NCBI RefSeq assembly: GCF_900269665.1
Contig: NZ_LT985362.1
Coordinates: 1 to 64,000, forward strand
Direction: 5' to 3'
Length of the DNA stretch: 64,000 nucleotides
DNA from: Nocardia suismassiliense
Lineage (GTDB): Bacteria; Actinomycetota; Actinomycetes; Mycobacteriales; Mycobacteriaceae
The translations under genes were made by a program, and so were the position numbers. Below are positions 23,421 through 33,700 of this stretch, in pieces; the first letter of the stretch is position 1; the number at the start of each line of letters is the position of its first letter. The notes beneath the pieces were generated by a model. That model did no database searches and was not told where the DNA came from. It worked only from the letters and a program-made list of their open reading frames with translations.

Positions 23421-25091
23421 CTACGGTATTGACGCCGGCAGGGGGCTCTGATCGGTGTACTGGTCGATCTTGAGCGCCACCTCGCCCGCCACCCAGTCGA
23501 CACGGCTGGCCGGTGGTTCGTCGCCATCGGTGTCGAGATCCCTGGCTCGTTGCGCCGCTCTGCTGATCGACTTTTCGACGCCTGCCGACATCTTGTGGTG
23601 TATCAGCATGGCGATACCGATCATGACCGGTGCAACGGCATGGACGGCGGCGTCGTCCCAGCGCCCATCATTGAGGTGGGGATAGGTGTTCAAGCCGATG
23701 GTCATCGCTAGGAGGCCCACTTCGCCCCAGATGATGTGCTTTGGGTCTGCGTCCCATTCGACCAGCTTGGGCTTGCCCACCATGACCAGGACCAGCATGA
23801 CCGAGATCATTGCCTCGATCAGATAGCTGAACCAGTAGAGCGGATCGGCCATGCCGGCGGAGCCTGCGATGTTGTGCTGCACGTTGCTGGCAGACCAGCC
23901 CATGCCTGCGACGACGACGAACACCGCGCCCCAATTGAGGGCGATCTGGTAGCGATGTAGCCACGCCAGCTGAGCGCCAGGACTGACCTTGCGCCGAAGT
24001 GCTGAGAGTGCCTTGCTGGCGTCACGGCGATCACGGTGGTTGATCTTTGCCAGGGCAACCTCGGTTGTCCGCGCGAGATCCTTTGCGGCGATTTCGGCCT
24101 CGACGACCCGCCTGCGTTGCGCACGCAGCTCAGCACGGATCCATTCTGCGAGCTCTCGTTCGGCTTCCCATTCCTTGGCGGACAGGATCGCCAGTGCCGT
24201 TCGCTTCGCGTCCTGATCTGCTAGTTCGGGCGGATTCAACTTGCGAAGAAAGATCTCTCGAGCCTCGTCGCGCGATACAGTGCTCGAAACCTCACCGCCA
24301 TCTAGCTCGGGTTCGAAGGCGTCGACCTCGCTGTCGTTGTCAGCGGCCTCGGATTGATCCTGCGGTGTAGGCCCGGAGCCCGGCACCGGAGCACTGCTGT
24401 CCTGCTCCATGTCGGCGGGGACGAGCACGGGACCTTTGTCCGCGTAGAGCGCTAGTTCGTCGAGCCACTGCGGCCGGATCGGCACGGTGCCCTCGCACTC
24501 GGTGCTCATCTGTTCGAGCATGGTGCGGATGCCCTCCTTGATGTCGGGCGGAGCGGGATCGCCCGACCGGACCGCGATGGCCCACCGCTTCCAGGGGTTG
24601 TTCATCGGCTCACAGACTTTGGTGTTCTTGTGGCGCTTGTCGCCGGTGAGCACAACCAGCCAGTTGGCGACCATCTTGGGGGTGAGCGTGTCTTGGAGGT
24701 CCTCGGTGGCGATGTCGGCCCCCAGCACTGAGCACGCCCAGTAGACGCGCTTGGGCTGGCTGTTCAGCGTGCTCAGCTTCTTGCGATGGGCTTGGGTGGG
24801 GTCGAGCTGGTCGGCGAGATCGCCGTCGGCGGATTCTGGCGACGGGTCGGTGGTGCTCTCGACATGGGCCGGTTCGGGCCGTTCGGTGCCCTCGAACGCG
24901 TCCTCGACATCGCCGGTGTCGAAGTAGTCGGCGAGCGTAGTCGTCGGTGCAGCGGGGGCTGCCATTGTCACCGGCTCGGCGGCGCGGTGAGCGCCCGGGG
25001 CTGCTGCTGGTGAGGACGGGCTGCGCCGGGTGGCTTCGAAGGCGGATTCGAAGTCGTGCTGAGGGGACTCAACGGCGTCAGACACTAGCAT
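23421..25091 (-). CDS. DUF2637-like membrane protein, Spd-like
   Basis: 556 aa from ATG 25091, chosen because TACAAT lies six bases upstream (leaderless) and the 68 codons further upstream are low in coding bias. Residues 1-300 are acidic, Pro/Ala-rich and soluble. A coiled-coil-like segment with many Glu/Arg/Ala follows (around KEWEAERELAEWIRAELRAQ). Then come about four membrane segments beginning IALNWGAVFVVVAGMGWSAS, with LYWFSYLIEAMISVMLVLVM, WGEVGLLAMTIGLN and VHAVAPVMIGIAMLIHH. The GMGWSASNVQ motif and loop order resemble DUF2637 proteins, which include spread (Spd) proteins of Streptomyces conjugative plasmids. A role in plasmid spread or DNA processing at the membrane is inferred. 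Confidence 0.65.
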   Translation of the reverse strand: MLVSDAVESPQHDFESAFEATRRSPSSPAAAPGAHRAAEPVTMAAPAAPTTTLADYFDTGDVEDAFEGTERPEPAHVESTTDPSPESADGDLADQLDPTQAHRKKLSTLNSQPKRVYWACSVLGADIATEDLQDTLTPKMVANWLVVLTGDKRHKNTKVCEPMNNPWKRWAIAVRSGDPAPPDIKEGIRTMLEQMSTECEGTVPIRPQWLDELALYADKGPVLVPADMEQDSSAPVPGSGPTPQDQSEAADNDSEVDAFEPELDGGEVSSTVSRDEAREIFLRKLNPPELADQDAKRTALAILSAKEWEAERELAEWIRAELRAQRRRVVEAEIAAKDLARTTEVALAKINHRDRRDASKALSALRRKVSPGAQLAWLHRYQIALNWGAVFVVVAGMGWSASNVQHNIAGSAGMADPLYWFSYLIEAMISVMLVLVMVGKPKLVEWDADPKHIIWGEVGLLAMTIGLNTYPHLNDGRWDDAAVHAVAPVMIGIAMLIHHKMSAGVEKSISRAAQRARDLDTDGDEPPASRVDWVAGEVALKIDQYTDQSPLPASIP

Positions 25092-25097
25092 TCCAGA

Positions 25098-25103
25098 ATT
25101 GTA
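25098..25103 (-). promoter_or_regulatory. -10 box TACAAT of a leaderless promoter
   Basis: On the minus strand TACAAT ends six bases before ATG 25091, with no ribosome site in between. Confidence 0.6.
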
Positions 25104-25175
25104 GCATTCTGATCTTGTGTCTCGGGGTAGCCGAGCGTAGCCCGTCGTCCCGTTAGGGTCGCTGTGATTGACCCA

Positions 25176-25187
25176 GGGGTATACCCC
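25176..25187. promoter_or_regulatory. 12-bp perfect palindrome, operator candidate
   Basis: GGGGTATACCCC lies about 73 bp upstream of the -10 box of the DUF2637-like gene. The weak inverted repeat at 25195-25215 may be the terminator of the upstream mycolyltransferase-like gene. Confidence 0.4.
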
Positions 25188-25291
25188 AGTGCTGCCACCC
25201 CGGCTTACCGGGTAGGGATCAGGTCCTAACCCATTGCGCGCCGTCGGCCCTGCCCTCGCTGTACCCCGGCTGGTGTTGGGGGGAGGCGATG

Positions 25292-26335
25292 TCATGGTCG
25301 CCCGGTCGGGTCGGGACCCAGCAGCGCGTCCAGCAGGACGGGACGGGCCCGGGTGAGTTCGGCGTCCCAGTTCCGCCAGGTATGCGCGCCTGCCGCCGGG
25401 AAGCTGTAGGTCGCGGTGATACCCAGGCTGTCGAGGCGGGTCTTGAACTGGCGGGTCGCCAGCGCGGTGCCCGCTTCCAGGCTCATCGCTCCGACCGCCG
25501 TTGGAACCGAGGACAGGCTGTCGAACTCACCGGGGAAGGGCAGTCCTGGACCGGAGGCGATATAGAGCGCTACCCCAGCCAGCTGGGGTGCGTTCAGGTA
25601 GGGGTCGAGGTCATTCCAGCGGGGGTGACCCGGGGCAGCGAGACTGTCGGGGTTGTGCCCTGCCTGCCAGGTGATGGTCCGCACAGCCTCACGCAGGTCG
25701 GGTGTATGCCAGTCCAGCAAGCCGGAGAACGCCGCGGCGGAGATGAACTGATCGCGGTGGCCCGCGGTGAGGGTCAGCGCCGAGCTGGCACTCATCGAGA
25801 GCCCGACTATGCCGTTTCCGGTAGGGGAGACCCCGTAGCTGGCCAGATAAGCAGGTAGCTCCTGGGTCAGGAAGGTCTCCCACCGATAGGTGACGGTGCG
25901 CCCGTTTTCGACGGTGGGCGCCGACCAGTCGGCATACCAGGATCCCGGGCCACCGGCGGGCATGACCAGGGTGATGTTGTCCTCAGCGAACAGTGCCCGT
26001 GCCGCGGTCTGGTCGCTCCACCCGTTGGTGTCGAGGCGGGCGCGAAGTCCGTCGAGGAGATACAAAGCCCGCGCTCCGCAATGGCGAGCCCACTGCACCT
26101 GGACTTCGATCGGACCCATCTGTGAAGGCACAGTCAAAGTCTCGAAGGTACCGGCGCGCATTCGGCATTCACCGCCGGAAGGCACCGCGACCGCCGGCGC
26201 GTGCGATGTCGCCGCGGCGAACGCGACCCCGGCCAGTAGCAGCAGCACGTCGCGCCAGACCAGGATCGATAGCAGCCCAGCCTTCCAGTGCGGGAGGCGA
26301 CGGTGCATGCAGATCGGGTGACGACGAGACTTCAC
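25292..26335 (-). CDS. Antigen 85-type mycolyltransferase/esterase-like secreted protein
   Basis: 347 aa from GTG 26335, which has GGGAG eight bases upstream. A signal peptide is visible (basic start, hydrophobic VLLLLAGVAFAAA, cut near APAVA, residue 50). The mature part follows the antigen 85 (Fbp) pattern: NGWSDQ near 104, VMPAGGPGSWYADW near 124-137, nucleophile motif GLSMSASSALTL with Ser180, FSGLLD, and GAHTWRNWDAEL with His318. These match the segments around the catalytic serine and histidine of mycolyltransferases, which move mycolic acids between trehalose and arabinogalactan or trehalose in the outer envelope. It is one of the few chromosomal-type metabolic genes on this element and supports a mycolate-making host. 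It may loosen or remodel the mycomembrane for DNA transfer, or be cargo; that is inference. Confidence 0.8.
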   Translation of the reverse strand: MKSRRHPICMHRRLPHWKAGLLSILVWRDVLLLLAGVAFAAATSHAPAVAVPSGGECRMRAGTFETLTVPSQMGPIEVQVQWARHCGARALYLLDGLRARLDTNGWSDQTAARALFAEDNITLVMPAGGPGSWYADWSAPTVENGRTVTYRWETFLTQELPAYLASYGVSPTGNGIVGLSMSASSALTLTAGHRDQFISAAAFSGLLDWHTPDLREAVRTITWQAGHNPDSLAAPGHPRWNDLDPYLNAPQLAGVALYIASGPGLPFPGEFDSLSSVPTAVGAMSLEAGTALATRQFKTRLDSLGITATYSFPAAGAHTWRNWDAELTRARPVLLDALLGPDPTGRP

Positions 26336-26580
26336 GGTGAGAGCTCCCAAACGCGATGTGGCAGCGGCTGTGCGAGTACTTCTGCGGCCGAGCGCCCTCG
26401 GCCCGGGCGCTTACCGCCTTATTGAAACCGGTTCCGCGAAAGGCGATCCCGTTGATCACACGCGGGGTGTGACCTTCTCGGGTGTGGCTCGTCACGGGCC
26501 GACGGCAGGGCCACGGTTAGACCATTTACGGGTGCTCGATGTCGAGCTGGCGGTGGGTGGTTGGGGTTCCACGGTGTCTG

Positions 26581-26586
26581 TAGCGT
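26581..26586 (+). promoter_or_regulatory. -10 box TAGCGT of a leaderless promoter
   Basis: TAGCGT ends six bases before GTG 26593. The same hexamer precedes the starts at 33747 and 42729 by seven bases. Confidence 0.45.
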
Positions 26587-26592
26587 GGGGTG

Positions 26593-27129
26593 GTGCCAGA
26601 GGGAATCTCAACCCACCAAGCAGTGTCAGATGTCGCGGAGAAACTGCTATGCGTCTATTCGGGACAGGAACCAACGGCGGTTGCGAAAGCAGTCGCGAAG
26701 ACATTGACAGCGCCGGGGCTGCAGGGATTGAAACAGCAACACCCTGCGCTCGGGAACATCCACTTGGCGTTCGCATTCGCCCGGTTGCTGAGCAACGAAT
26801 GCCCGCCTGACGCGCGTGATGGCCGTGGTGTCCCGCGAGTGTCTCTGCTGGTTGGTGACGGTTCGGAAATGCCTGGCCAGACCGATGCCCACATCGCGGC
26901 CAGCGCAGAGTTCGGATTGCCCGGATCGACGGCGGAGGCCAAAGCGTCCAACGCACGGTTCGCCGAGGCGATCCCAACGGCCCAGGAGTTCATGGACGTC
27001 TGGACGCTCACCCCAGGCGCGGTAGTGGACTTCGTCCAAGCCCATTCCGCCCGTTCGCCCGTGATGGTCGATGGCGTGTGGGGCGTGCTGTGGCAAGCGT
27101 GTGCGACGGTACGGTCGGTCCAGGCATAA
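26593..27129 (+). CDS. 178-aa protein of unknown function
   Basis: GTG 26593 (or the GTG immediately before it) is the start; a TAGCGT box lies six bases upstream and there is no ribosome site. The product is a soluble, largely helical protein with VSDVAEKLLCVYSGQEPTAV near the N-terminus and a C-terminal segment ALVDF-like (GAVVDFVQAHSARSPVMV). Family not recognised. It is divergent from the mycolyltransferase-like gene, with 257 bp between the two starts. Confidence 0.6.
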   Translation: MPEGISTHQAVSDVAEKLLCVYSGQEPTAVAKAVAKTLTAPGLQGLKQQHPALGNIHLAFAFARLLSNECPPDARDGRGVPRVSLLVGDGSEMPGQTDAHIAASAEFGLPGSTAEAKASNARFAEAIPTAQEFMDVWTLTPGAVVDFVQAHSARSPVMVDGVWGVLWQACATVRSVQA

Positions 27130-27188
27130 ACGCTGGCTGATGTGTGTTAGCTGCTCGCCCGTGTCGCGCACTGGTGCGGGTTGCGGGG

Positions 27189-27671
27189 CTAGACAACCCC
27201 GCCCTCCCGATGGAGGCCCGAGGTCACCCGCCGCAACCGTGATCGCCGCGGCGGTGCGGGTCGTAGCGCGCGAGGACCGACCGAGGGGCGGATGGCAGTC
27301 GCGGGAAGCCGATGAATGGTCGCCGACGTGCCAGGATCGGCCATGTCTTCGACGTGAGCGGCAGCGGACAGCATCGCGTGCGCGATCTCTCGCAGAGTTC
27401 GGCGCGACATGGCACACCAGTCGGGCCAGATCTGAGCAAATTGCAGCGTCGTCGACACGAAAACAGTCGCATCAGTGGTGTGGATCTTGAGGCCGTTGGC
27501 GTCGTACCAGACTGTCAGGGACTCGCCGGCTCGCCCTAGTTCGTAGCCGACCGGCGTGCGTGAGCAGTCCGCTGCTGCGGCGGCGGACGCGAGATTCTCG
27601 AGCTCGCCGCGCAGGACTCTCAGCGCCATTTGCCGATGGAGGGCTCCCGCAGTGGTCGCGGTATTTCGCAC
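27189..27671 (-). CDS. 160-aa protein of unknown function
   Basis: GTG 27671 is preceded by AGGAGA with six bases spacing, a strong ribosome site. The N-terminal helix (LHRQMALRVLRGELENLASAAAAA) is followed by a beta-rich centre (ESLTVWYDANGLKIHTTDATVFV) and a helix RTLREIAHAMLSAAAHVEDM; the tail is basic and Arg/Pro-rich. Not recognised. It starts 124 bp past the relaxase gene's 3' end on the same strand and may be transcribed after it. Confidence 0.6.
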   Translation of the reverse strand: MRNTATTAGALHRQMALRVLRGELENLASAAAAADCSRTPVGYELGRAGESLTVWYDANGLKIHTTDATVFVSTTLQFAQIWPDWCAMSRRTLREIAHAMLSAAAHVEDMADPGTSATIHRLPATAIRPSVGPRALRPAPPRRSRLRRVTSGLHREGGVV

Positions 27672-27795
27672 AGCTTCTCCTGAAGGTCGAAGGGGGTGAC
27701 AGCTGTTGCGGCTCAGTCGATCTCATCGGATAGACGGCAGCGTCGCAGGTGGTGCGGGACCGACGATAGCGCTGCGGTCCGACACCCACGCGGCC

Positions 27796-30700
27796 TCAGA
27801 TGCCCGGCCCTGTTTCGGCTGATTCGGCGGCCGGGGCGACCGCCGGCGTGGGCGCACCGAGCTCGTCGGCCTGGTGAATCGGCGAGTCCAGCGGCCCGGT
27901 CGCCCGAGCGAGGCGTTCAGCCTGGGCCTCGACCGGGGCCAGGGTGCGGCGTCGGCGCTGCTCGATCAGCGCCTGAGCGAGTTCGTCTGCGGCACGTGCT
28001 GCACGTGCGCCGCTGCGTTCACGTAGCTGACGGTCCCGTTCGTCGTCGCGTTCAGCGCGCGCGTGTTCGGCGGCGCGGGTTTCAGCGTCGGCGGCGCGGG
28101 CCAGCAGCAGCGCCCATCGGTGCGGGGGCGCACCGATTGCGGCGGCGGACTCGATGGCTTGCTCGGCGATCTGGTGCAGACCTGGCTGCTCGGGTTGAGC
28201 GTCGGCGGCGACCAGGGCACGTTGGGCTGCGGTGATCGCGGTGGCCTGTCGGTCCAGACGAGCATGGGCATCGCGGACTCTCTCGACGTGTGATGTGGGC
28301 GCCGTCGGCACCGCCAAGCCGCGGGAGTAGGGGCTCCCCAGCGCCCGGATGGTCGCGGCCAGCTCGGCGCCAGGTCGCTGTCGGATCGGATCGGCGCGGA
28401 TGGGCAGGGTGACCTCGTCCTCGTCGACGCCTTGGTCGTCATGAGAGTCCATGGGCAGGTCTGTGAAGCTGGGTAGTCGTAAATCCAGCGTGGGCAGTGG
28501 TGGTGCGGTGGCCTCATCGAAGAAACTGAACCCGGTCTGCGTGATCTGGTCGATCTCGGCGAGGGCTTCGTCGCGGGTCAGCGAACGGTTCTTTTGCAGA
28601 TCTTCGGCGGCGGCCCAGCGTGCACGGTTGAGGTACGGCGGCAGCCGTCTGGCGTGCTCACGGGCTTGGAACATCTCGGTCATCGCGATTTCGTCGGCGA
28701 GGTGGCGCATGTGATGCACATCGGCTTCTTCGACCACCCCGCCGGCACCGGCCGCCTCCTCGAGCCGCTGGCGTGCCTGTTCGGCGGTGCGGTGCAGCTG
28801 CTCGGCCCAGCAACGGGCGTCCTCGGCCAAAAGCCGGGCTGTGGCGATGTCGGCGTCGACCTCAGTCTGCGCCCGGTCAGCGGCCGCACCGCGATACTGT
28901 TCGAGTAATGCGTTCAATTGGGAGCGAGCACCGGGATCGGAGGTGCTGGCCTCGGCCTTGCTCTGCAGAAACCTCAGGAACTTCTCGTCGGCCTGTTCAG
29001 GTTGCGCACGCAACGCCTGGGCGTAGCTGTCCTCGGCTACGGCTGCCTGCCCCCGCGCGTGCTCGTAATCGTCATGGGCGTCACGCCATTCCAGCAGAAG
29101 AGGCCGCAGGGCATCAACGCGTTCGCGGCAGTCAGCAACCATCGCAGCGGCGGCAAGCTGATGCTCGCTGCGGTCCTCCCGGAACGCATCTCGCAGCTCG
29201 ACATAGCGGGCATGGGCGGCCAAGACCTCGCCGTGTACCCGCAGCACCCGCGCGATCGGTTCCATCTGCGGGTACAGCTGGTCGGTACGGGCATCCTGGA
29301 CGCGGATCGGGTCGTCATCATCGGCGGCGGCATCGAGGGTGTCGGCTCCAGCCGCGGACCCGGTGCTGTCGGGGTCGTCTGCGCCATCGAAATGGCTTGT
29401 GTCCCAAGGGAAAACAAAGGGTTTCACCGATGATCCGGCCAGGTCACCGAATCCACCGCGTGCGGCGATGGTGTCGAGATCGTCGGATAAGACGCTGACG
29501 GTGTCGTCGAGATCGCCCAGCGCGCGGCGCAACAAGCCGGCGTAGTCGGCGGTGACCGTGTCACAGCCCGGATGCGCCGGTGGCAGCGGGCGAACCGTCG
29601 CAGGCCGGGCCAGATCACGCAGAGCCCGGAACGGGCGCGTCGCGGCCGAGCCGACCGCGGTGGGTGCCGCTGTGACAGAGACCAGCGGCGGCTCGGCCGC
29701 TGCTGTAACGCCGAGGTGGGCGGCGAGCCAGATGTCGGCGCGCTCGCACAGCAGCGCGGCGGCGTCGCGGGCGTGCAGCAATACCAGCAGATCGCCGCGG
29801 GTGATGTCGGCGACCAGACGGTTCGGGTCCAGACCGTGCCAGTGGGTCAGGGCGATTGTTTCCAGCAGCCGCGCCCAGCTGGCCCCGCTGGCGAGCTGGC
29901 GCGCAACAACCGCTGGCAACGCCCTGTCCAGAAGGTAGCGGGCGTGATCAAGACACAGCTGGTGTGCGTAGTAGTTGTAGTCGGCGAGCAGCCGGGAACG
30001 GCGGTCGGTGCCGATGTCGGGATCCGGTGCGGAACCGAATCCGGCCCCCGGGCGCGGGGCCGGGGGCGGATCGGCAGGTAGCTCTCCGAGTAGCCGGGCT
30101 CGCAGCCGTCCGGCGTAGTCGGCGAGCTCGATGTCGACACCGGGATAGCGCGGTGGCAGCGGCGCCACCGCGCTGAAGACCAGATCCCGCACCGACGGCA
30201 CGGCATGCTGGGCGGCGGCCAGATATGGAGCGAGCTGGCCGTCGGCGCGCGCACACAGCAGCGCGGCGGCGTCGCGGGCAGTCAGCAGACTGTGCCCGTC
30301 CTCGTCCGCGCCATCGTTGGTGACGATGGCGCGGATCAACTCCCCGGCGCTGACACCGAGCTGGCCGGCGCCGGTGATCGTGTCGGCCAGGGCGTCGAAC
30401 GCTTCGGCATCGCGGACCTGGCGGTACAGCACCGTGGGCAGGGCGCGGTCCACGAGACGATCCACATGGCCTCGGCCCAGGAGTTGACAGGCACGGGTGT
30501 AGATCTCGGCGAGCCGTACTGGATCCTCGATGCGGGCCTGTTCGGTGCGCATCACCTCGGTGGCGGCGATGTTGTCGTCCTCGCGGGCACACACCGACGC
30601 GAAAACCTCTGCGGCGCTGACAGGTTCGTCAGGTTCGTGCTCGAGCGGTGGTGGGTCGGGCAGGGTGTCGGTCGACAGATACAACCCGTTCCAGAGCCGT

Positions 30701-33700
30701 CCACGGGACAGACCCACATACGCCAAGGCGCGACCCAGACTCGTGCCCATCAACAGGTGGGCGCGGTCGACGGTGACGCCTTGGGCGCGGTGGACCGTGC
30801 ACGCATAGCCCAGCTCGACATCCGCAGTGACGTACCAGGCAGGCAGCCGGACGCGGCCGCAGTGTTCAGCGCCAGCGACGGTCAGTGATCCGTCCGAGTG
30901 CACCGCGATCACCCGCCACCGGTCGCCGTTGGTGACCGGGCCGCCGCCGCGAGGGCCGCCAAGGATGCGCAGCTTGCCCTGGTTCCGGCGGGTCACGATG
31001 ATGTCGCCGACATACCCGTGGTGCCCGTCGGAGAGCCGCGCGCAGGCTCCGGTGCGGTCGACAACGCCGCGCTCGGCGTAGGCGCTCTGGGCTGCTCCAT
31101 TGAGCCGGTACACATCCTCAACGGTGGCGGCCATCATCAAGCTCGACACCCCCTCGTCGAGGTCGCGCATGTGCGCGGCGAGCATCCGGGTGCGCAGGTC
31201 GCTGGTCAGTCCGGACTGCACGCGGCCGCGATCGGCGTAGAACTCCCACGCTCGGTTCGGGTCGCCGTTGCGCACGTGCAGGCTGGCGGCGGCCTCGTCG
31301 GGGTCGGCGAATCGCACCACGGTGTCGAGTTCGGGGGCGCGGGTATCGGCGCACACCAACCGCAAGGCGCCACCGGCTTCCACCGCGGACAGTTGCCAAG
31401 GGTCGCCCACCCATCGCACCACCGCGCCAGCGGTTTCGGCGAGCTGCTGGATTGCGTCGAGGTCTGCGGTCGCGGCCATCGCGGCTTCATCGATCAGGAT
31501 CATCGAGCCTCGGGGTATGGGCGCGGCGGTGCCTACTTTGTGTGCCCACAACAGCGCGGCGATCGTGTCCGCGCGGATGCCGATCTTGGCGGAAAGCTCA
31601 CGGGCGGCGCTCTTCTGCGGACTCAGCGCGATCACCGTGCGCCCGGCATCACGCCAGGCCGCCACCACCGCCGCCAGCGCCGTGGTTTTTCCAGCGCCTG
31701 CCGGGCCGACCGCCACGGCCAGGCGGGTGCCGGTGGTGCACAGATGCTCGACCACCCGTCGCTGACCGATGGTCAACCGGCGCATGATGTTCTGCGTGGT
31801 CGACTCCGCATGCTCGACCTTGGCGATCGCCGCGCTGACTTCGGTACTGGTCACGAACTCCGGGCTGGGTTCGCAGGAGGCTTGCTGCAGTCGCGCTTCC
31901 GCGGCCAGAACCGCCTCGCTGGTGTAACGCACGGTGGTCAGCGCCGGTCCGTCGAACTGGCTCTCACCGCTACTGCGTTGCAGCGCGGTGGGCACCGGGT
32001 CCGGGTCGATCGACAGGCAAATGCTGCGCTGGTCGCGCACCATGGCCACCACTTGTTCGACCGCGGCCCGTTGAGCATGGTCGCTGTCGAATACGCAGAT
32101 CCCGAGCCGGTCTTCCACGGCGGCACGGATATGGGATTCGGTCCAAGTCGCGCGGCGCCGTGCGACGGTCTCGACAACCTCCTGGGCGATCACGGTGGCG
32201 TCGAAGCGAGCGCGTTCTTCGGCGATCTCGCGGTCGACGACCTGCGCGGTGACCCCGTCTCGGTTGTGCGGGTCCAGCAGGTGCAGCATCTGCTCACCAG
32301 CGATGCCCCGCTGCCGGGCGGTGGGGAAGTGGTAGCGGTCGAGCTCGGCGTCGATGGCTGTTCGTAGCGGTGCCAGTTCGCGTGCCTGGACCGCTGCGGA
32401 TCCGGCGGCGAGACCGGCGGCCAGTGCGGCTGAATCGGGCCGGAATGGGCGTGGCTGATCAGAGCCCGGTTCGTCGAGGAGGTCGGCGACGAACCGGCTG
32501 GCGCTGCGATCGTCGCCGACCGAGTTCAGCCAGGCGGTGGCGCGGGAATCCCATTCGGCCAGCATCTCGGTCAGCGTCCGCGGCAACGGTTTGCCGCCGC
32601 GGGTTGCCATCGTCGCTTTGTCGGCGAGGCGGATCTGCATCGCTTTGCTGGGGGAGCGACCGTGGCGGCGAATGTAGGCAGCGACCAGCTCTTCTGTGGC
32701 AGTTTGGATCTCGGGGCGTCGCCGGGAGAATTCGTCGTTGAGGCCTTGGGGAACGCCAGCGATCTCGAGGACCGGTTTCTTGCCTCGACCGCGCGAGCGT
32801 TCCTCGATCCGCACACCGAGCCGCCGCGACAGCTTGCCCATGATCGTGGCGTTGTACCGGCACGACAACATCGATGCCGCGGCATGTAGCGCCCGCGCAT
32901 CCAGACAACTCCATTTCCCGTCGGCGCCAAGAACTTTGGCGCTGATCACGGCATGGGTATGCAGATTCGGGTCGCCGCACCGATTGTCGAAGTGGGTGTA
33001 GAGCGCCACCGTCCAGCCAGCGGTGTCGATCTTGCGTGCTCCGCCCCGTCCCCGCCGAGCCAGCGCCAGGGTCGGCTCGGCGTAGGCCAGAACTTCACGG
33101 ATCGACTCCATGTGGGCTTGCCAGGCAATCTCGCGCGCCGACGGGCTGCCGAGGCCGAAGACGAACCCCGCCACGCTCTTCGGGGCGGTGAACACGCAGT
33201 CCAAGCAAGTCACCGGTTTGCGCGTCTGTCGCCCTTCCCCGGCCAGAGCCGTCTGCACCTGCTGCCCGGTCGGGATACCGCCGGTGGTCTCGGTCAGGAA
33301 CTGCCGCGCCGCCAGGCCCCGCAATCGCGACCACTCCTGGCGCGTCGGTGCCCGCAGATTGCTCTCGGTGAACGCGCCGACCAACTGCTGATGCAGTCGC
33401 CCAATGCGGGTCTTGGATGCGCGCAACGAATAGAACGGCGACCCGATCCGCCCGGCCGCCAACGCCTTGTCCGCCGGTAGCCCCTCCGCGAGCGCCGCGC
33501 CGATCAACTCATCGGCGTTGGGGTGCATCCCAGCACCGAACAGCGCCCGCATCTGTGCTGCGCTGACCTGACCTGACACTCCCATGGCGGCCGCGCCGCG
33601 CCCGAACCACTCGCCCGGCGGGGTGCCGGTCAGGTCGTAGAACCCGGAGAAGTCGGGCTGCGCACCGAAGTCGACATCACCGACGGCCACCGATTTGCTC

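Noticed and set aside
30898..32367. 489-codon plus-strand frame
   Set aside because: Antisense shadow of the relaxase gene, whose motifs on the minus strand are unambiguous.
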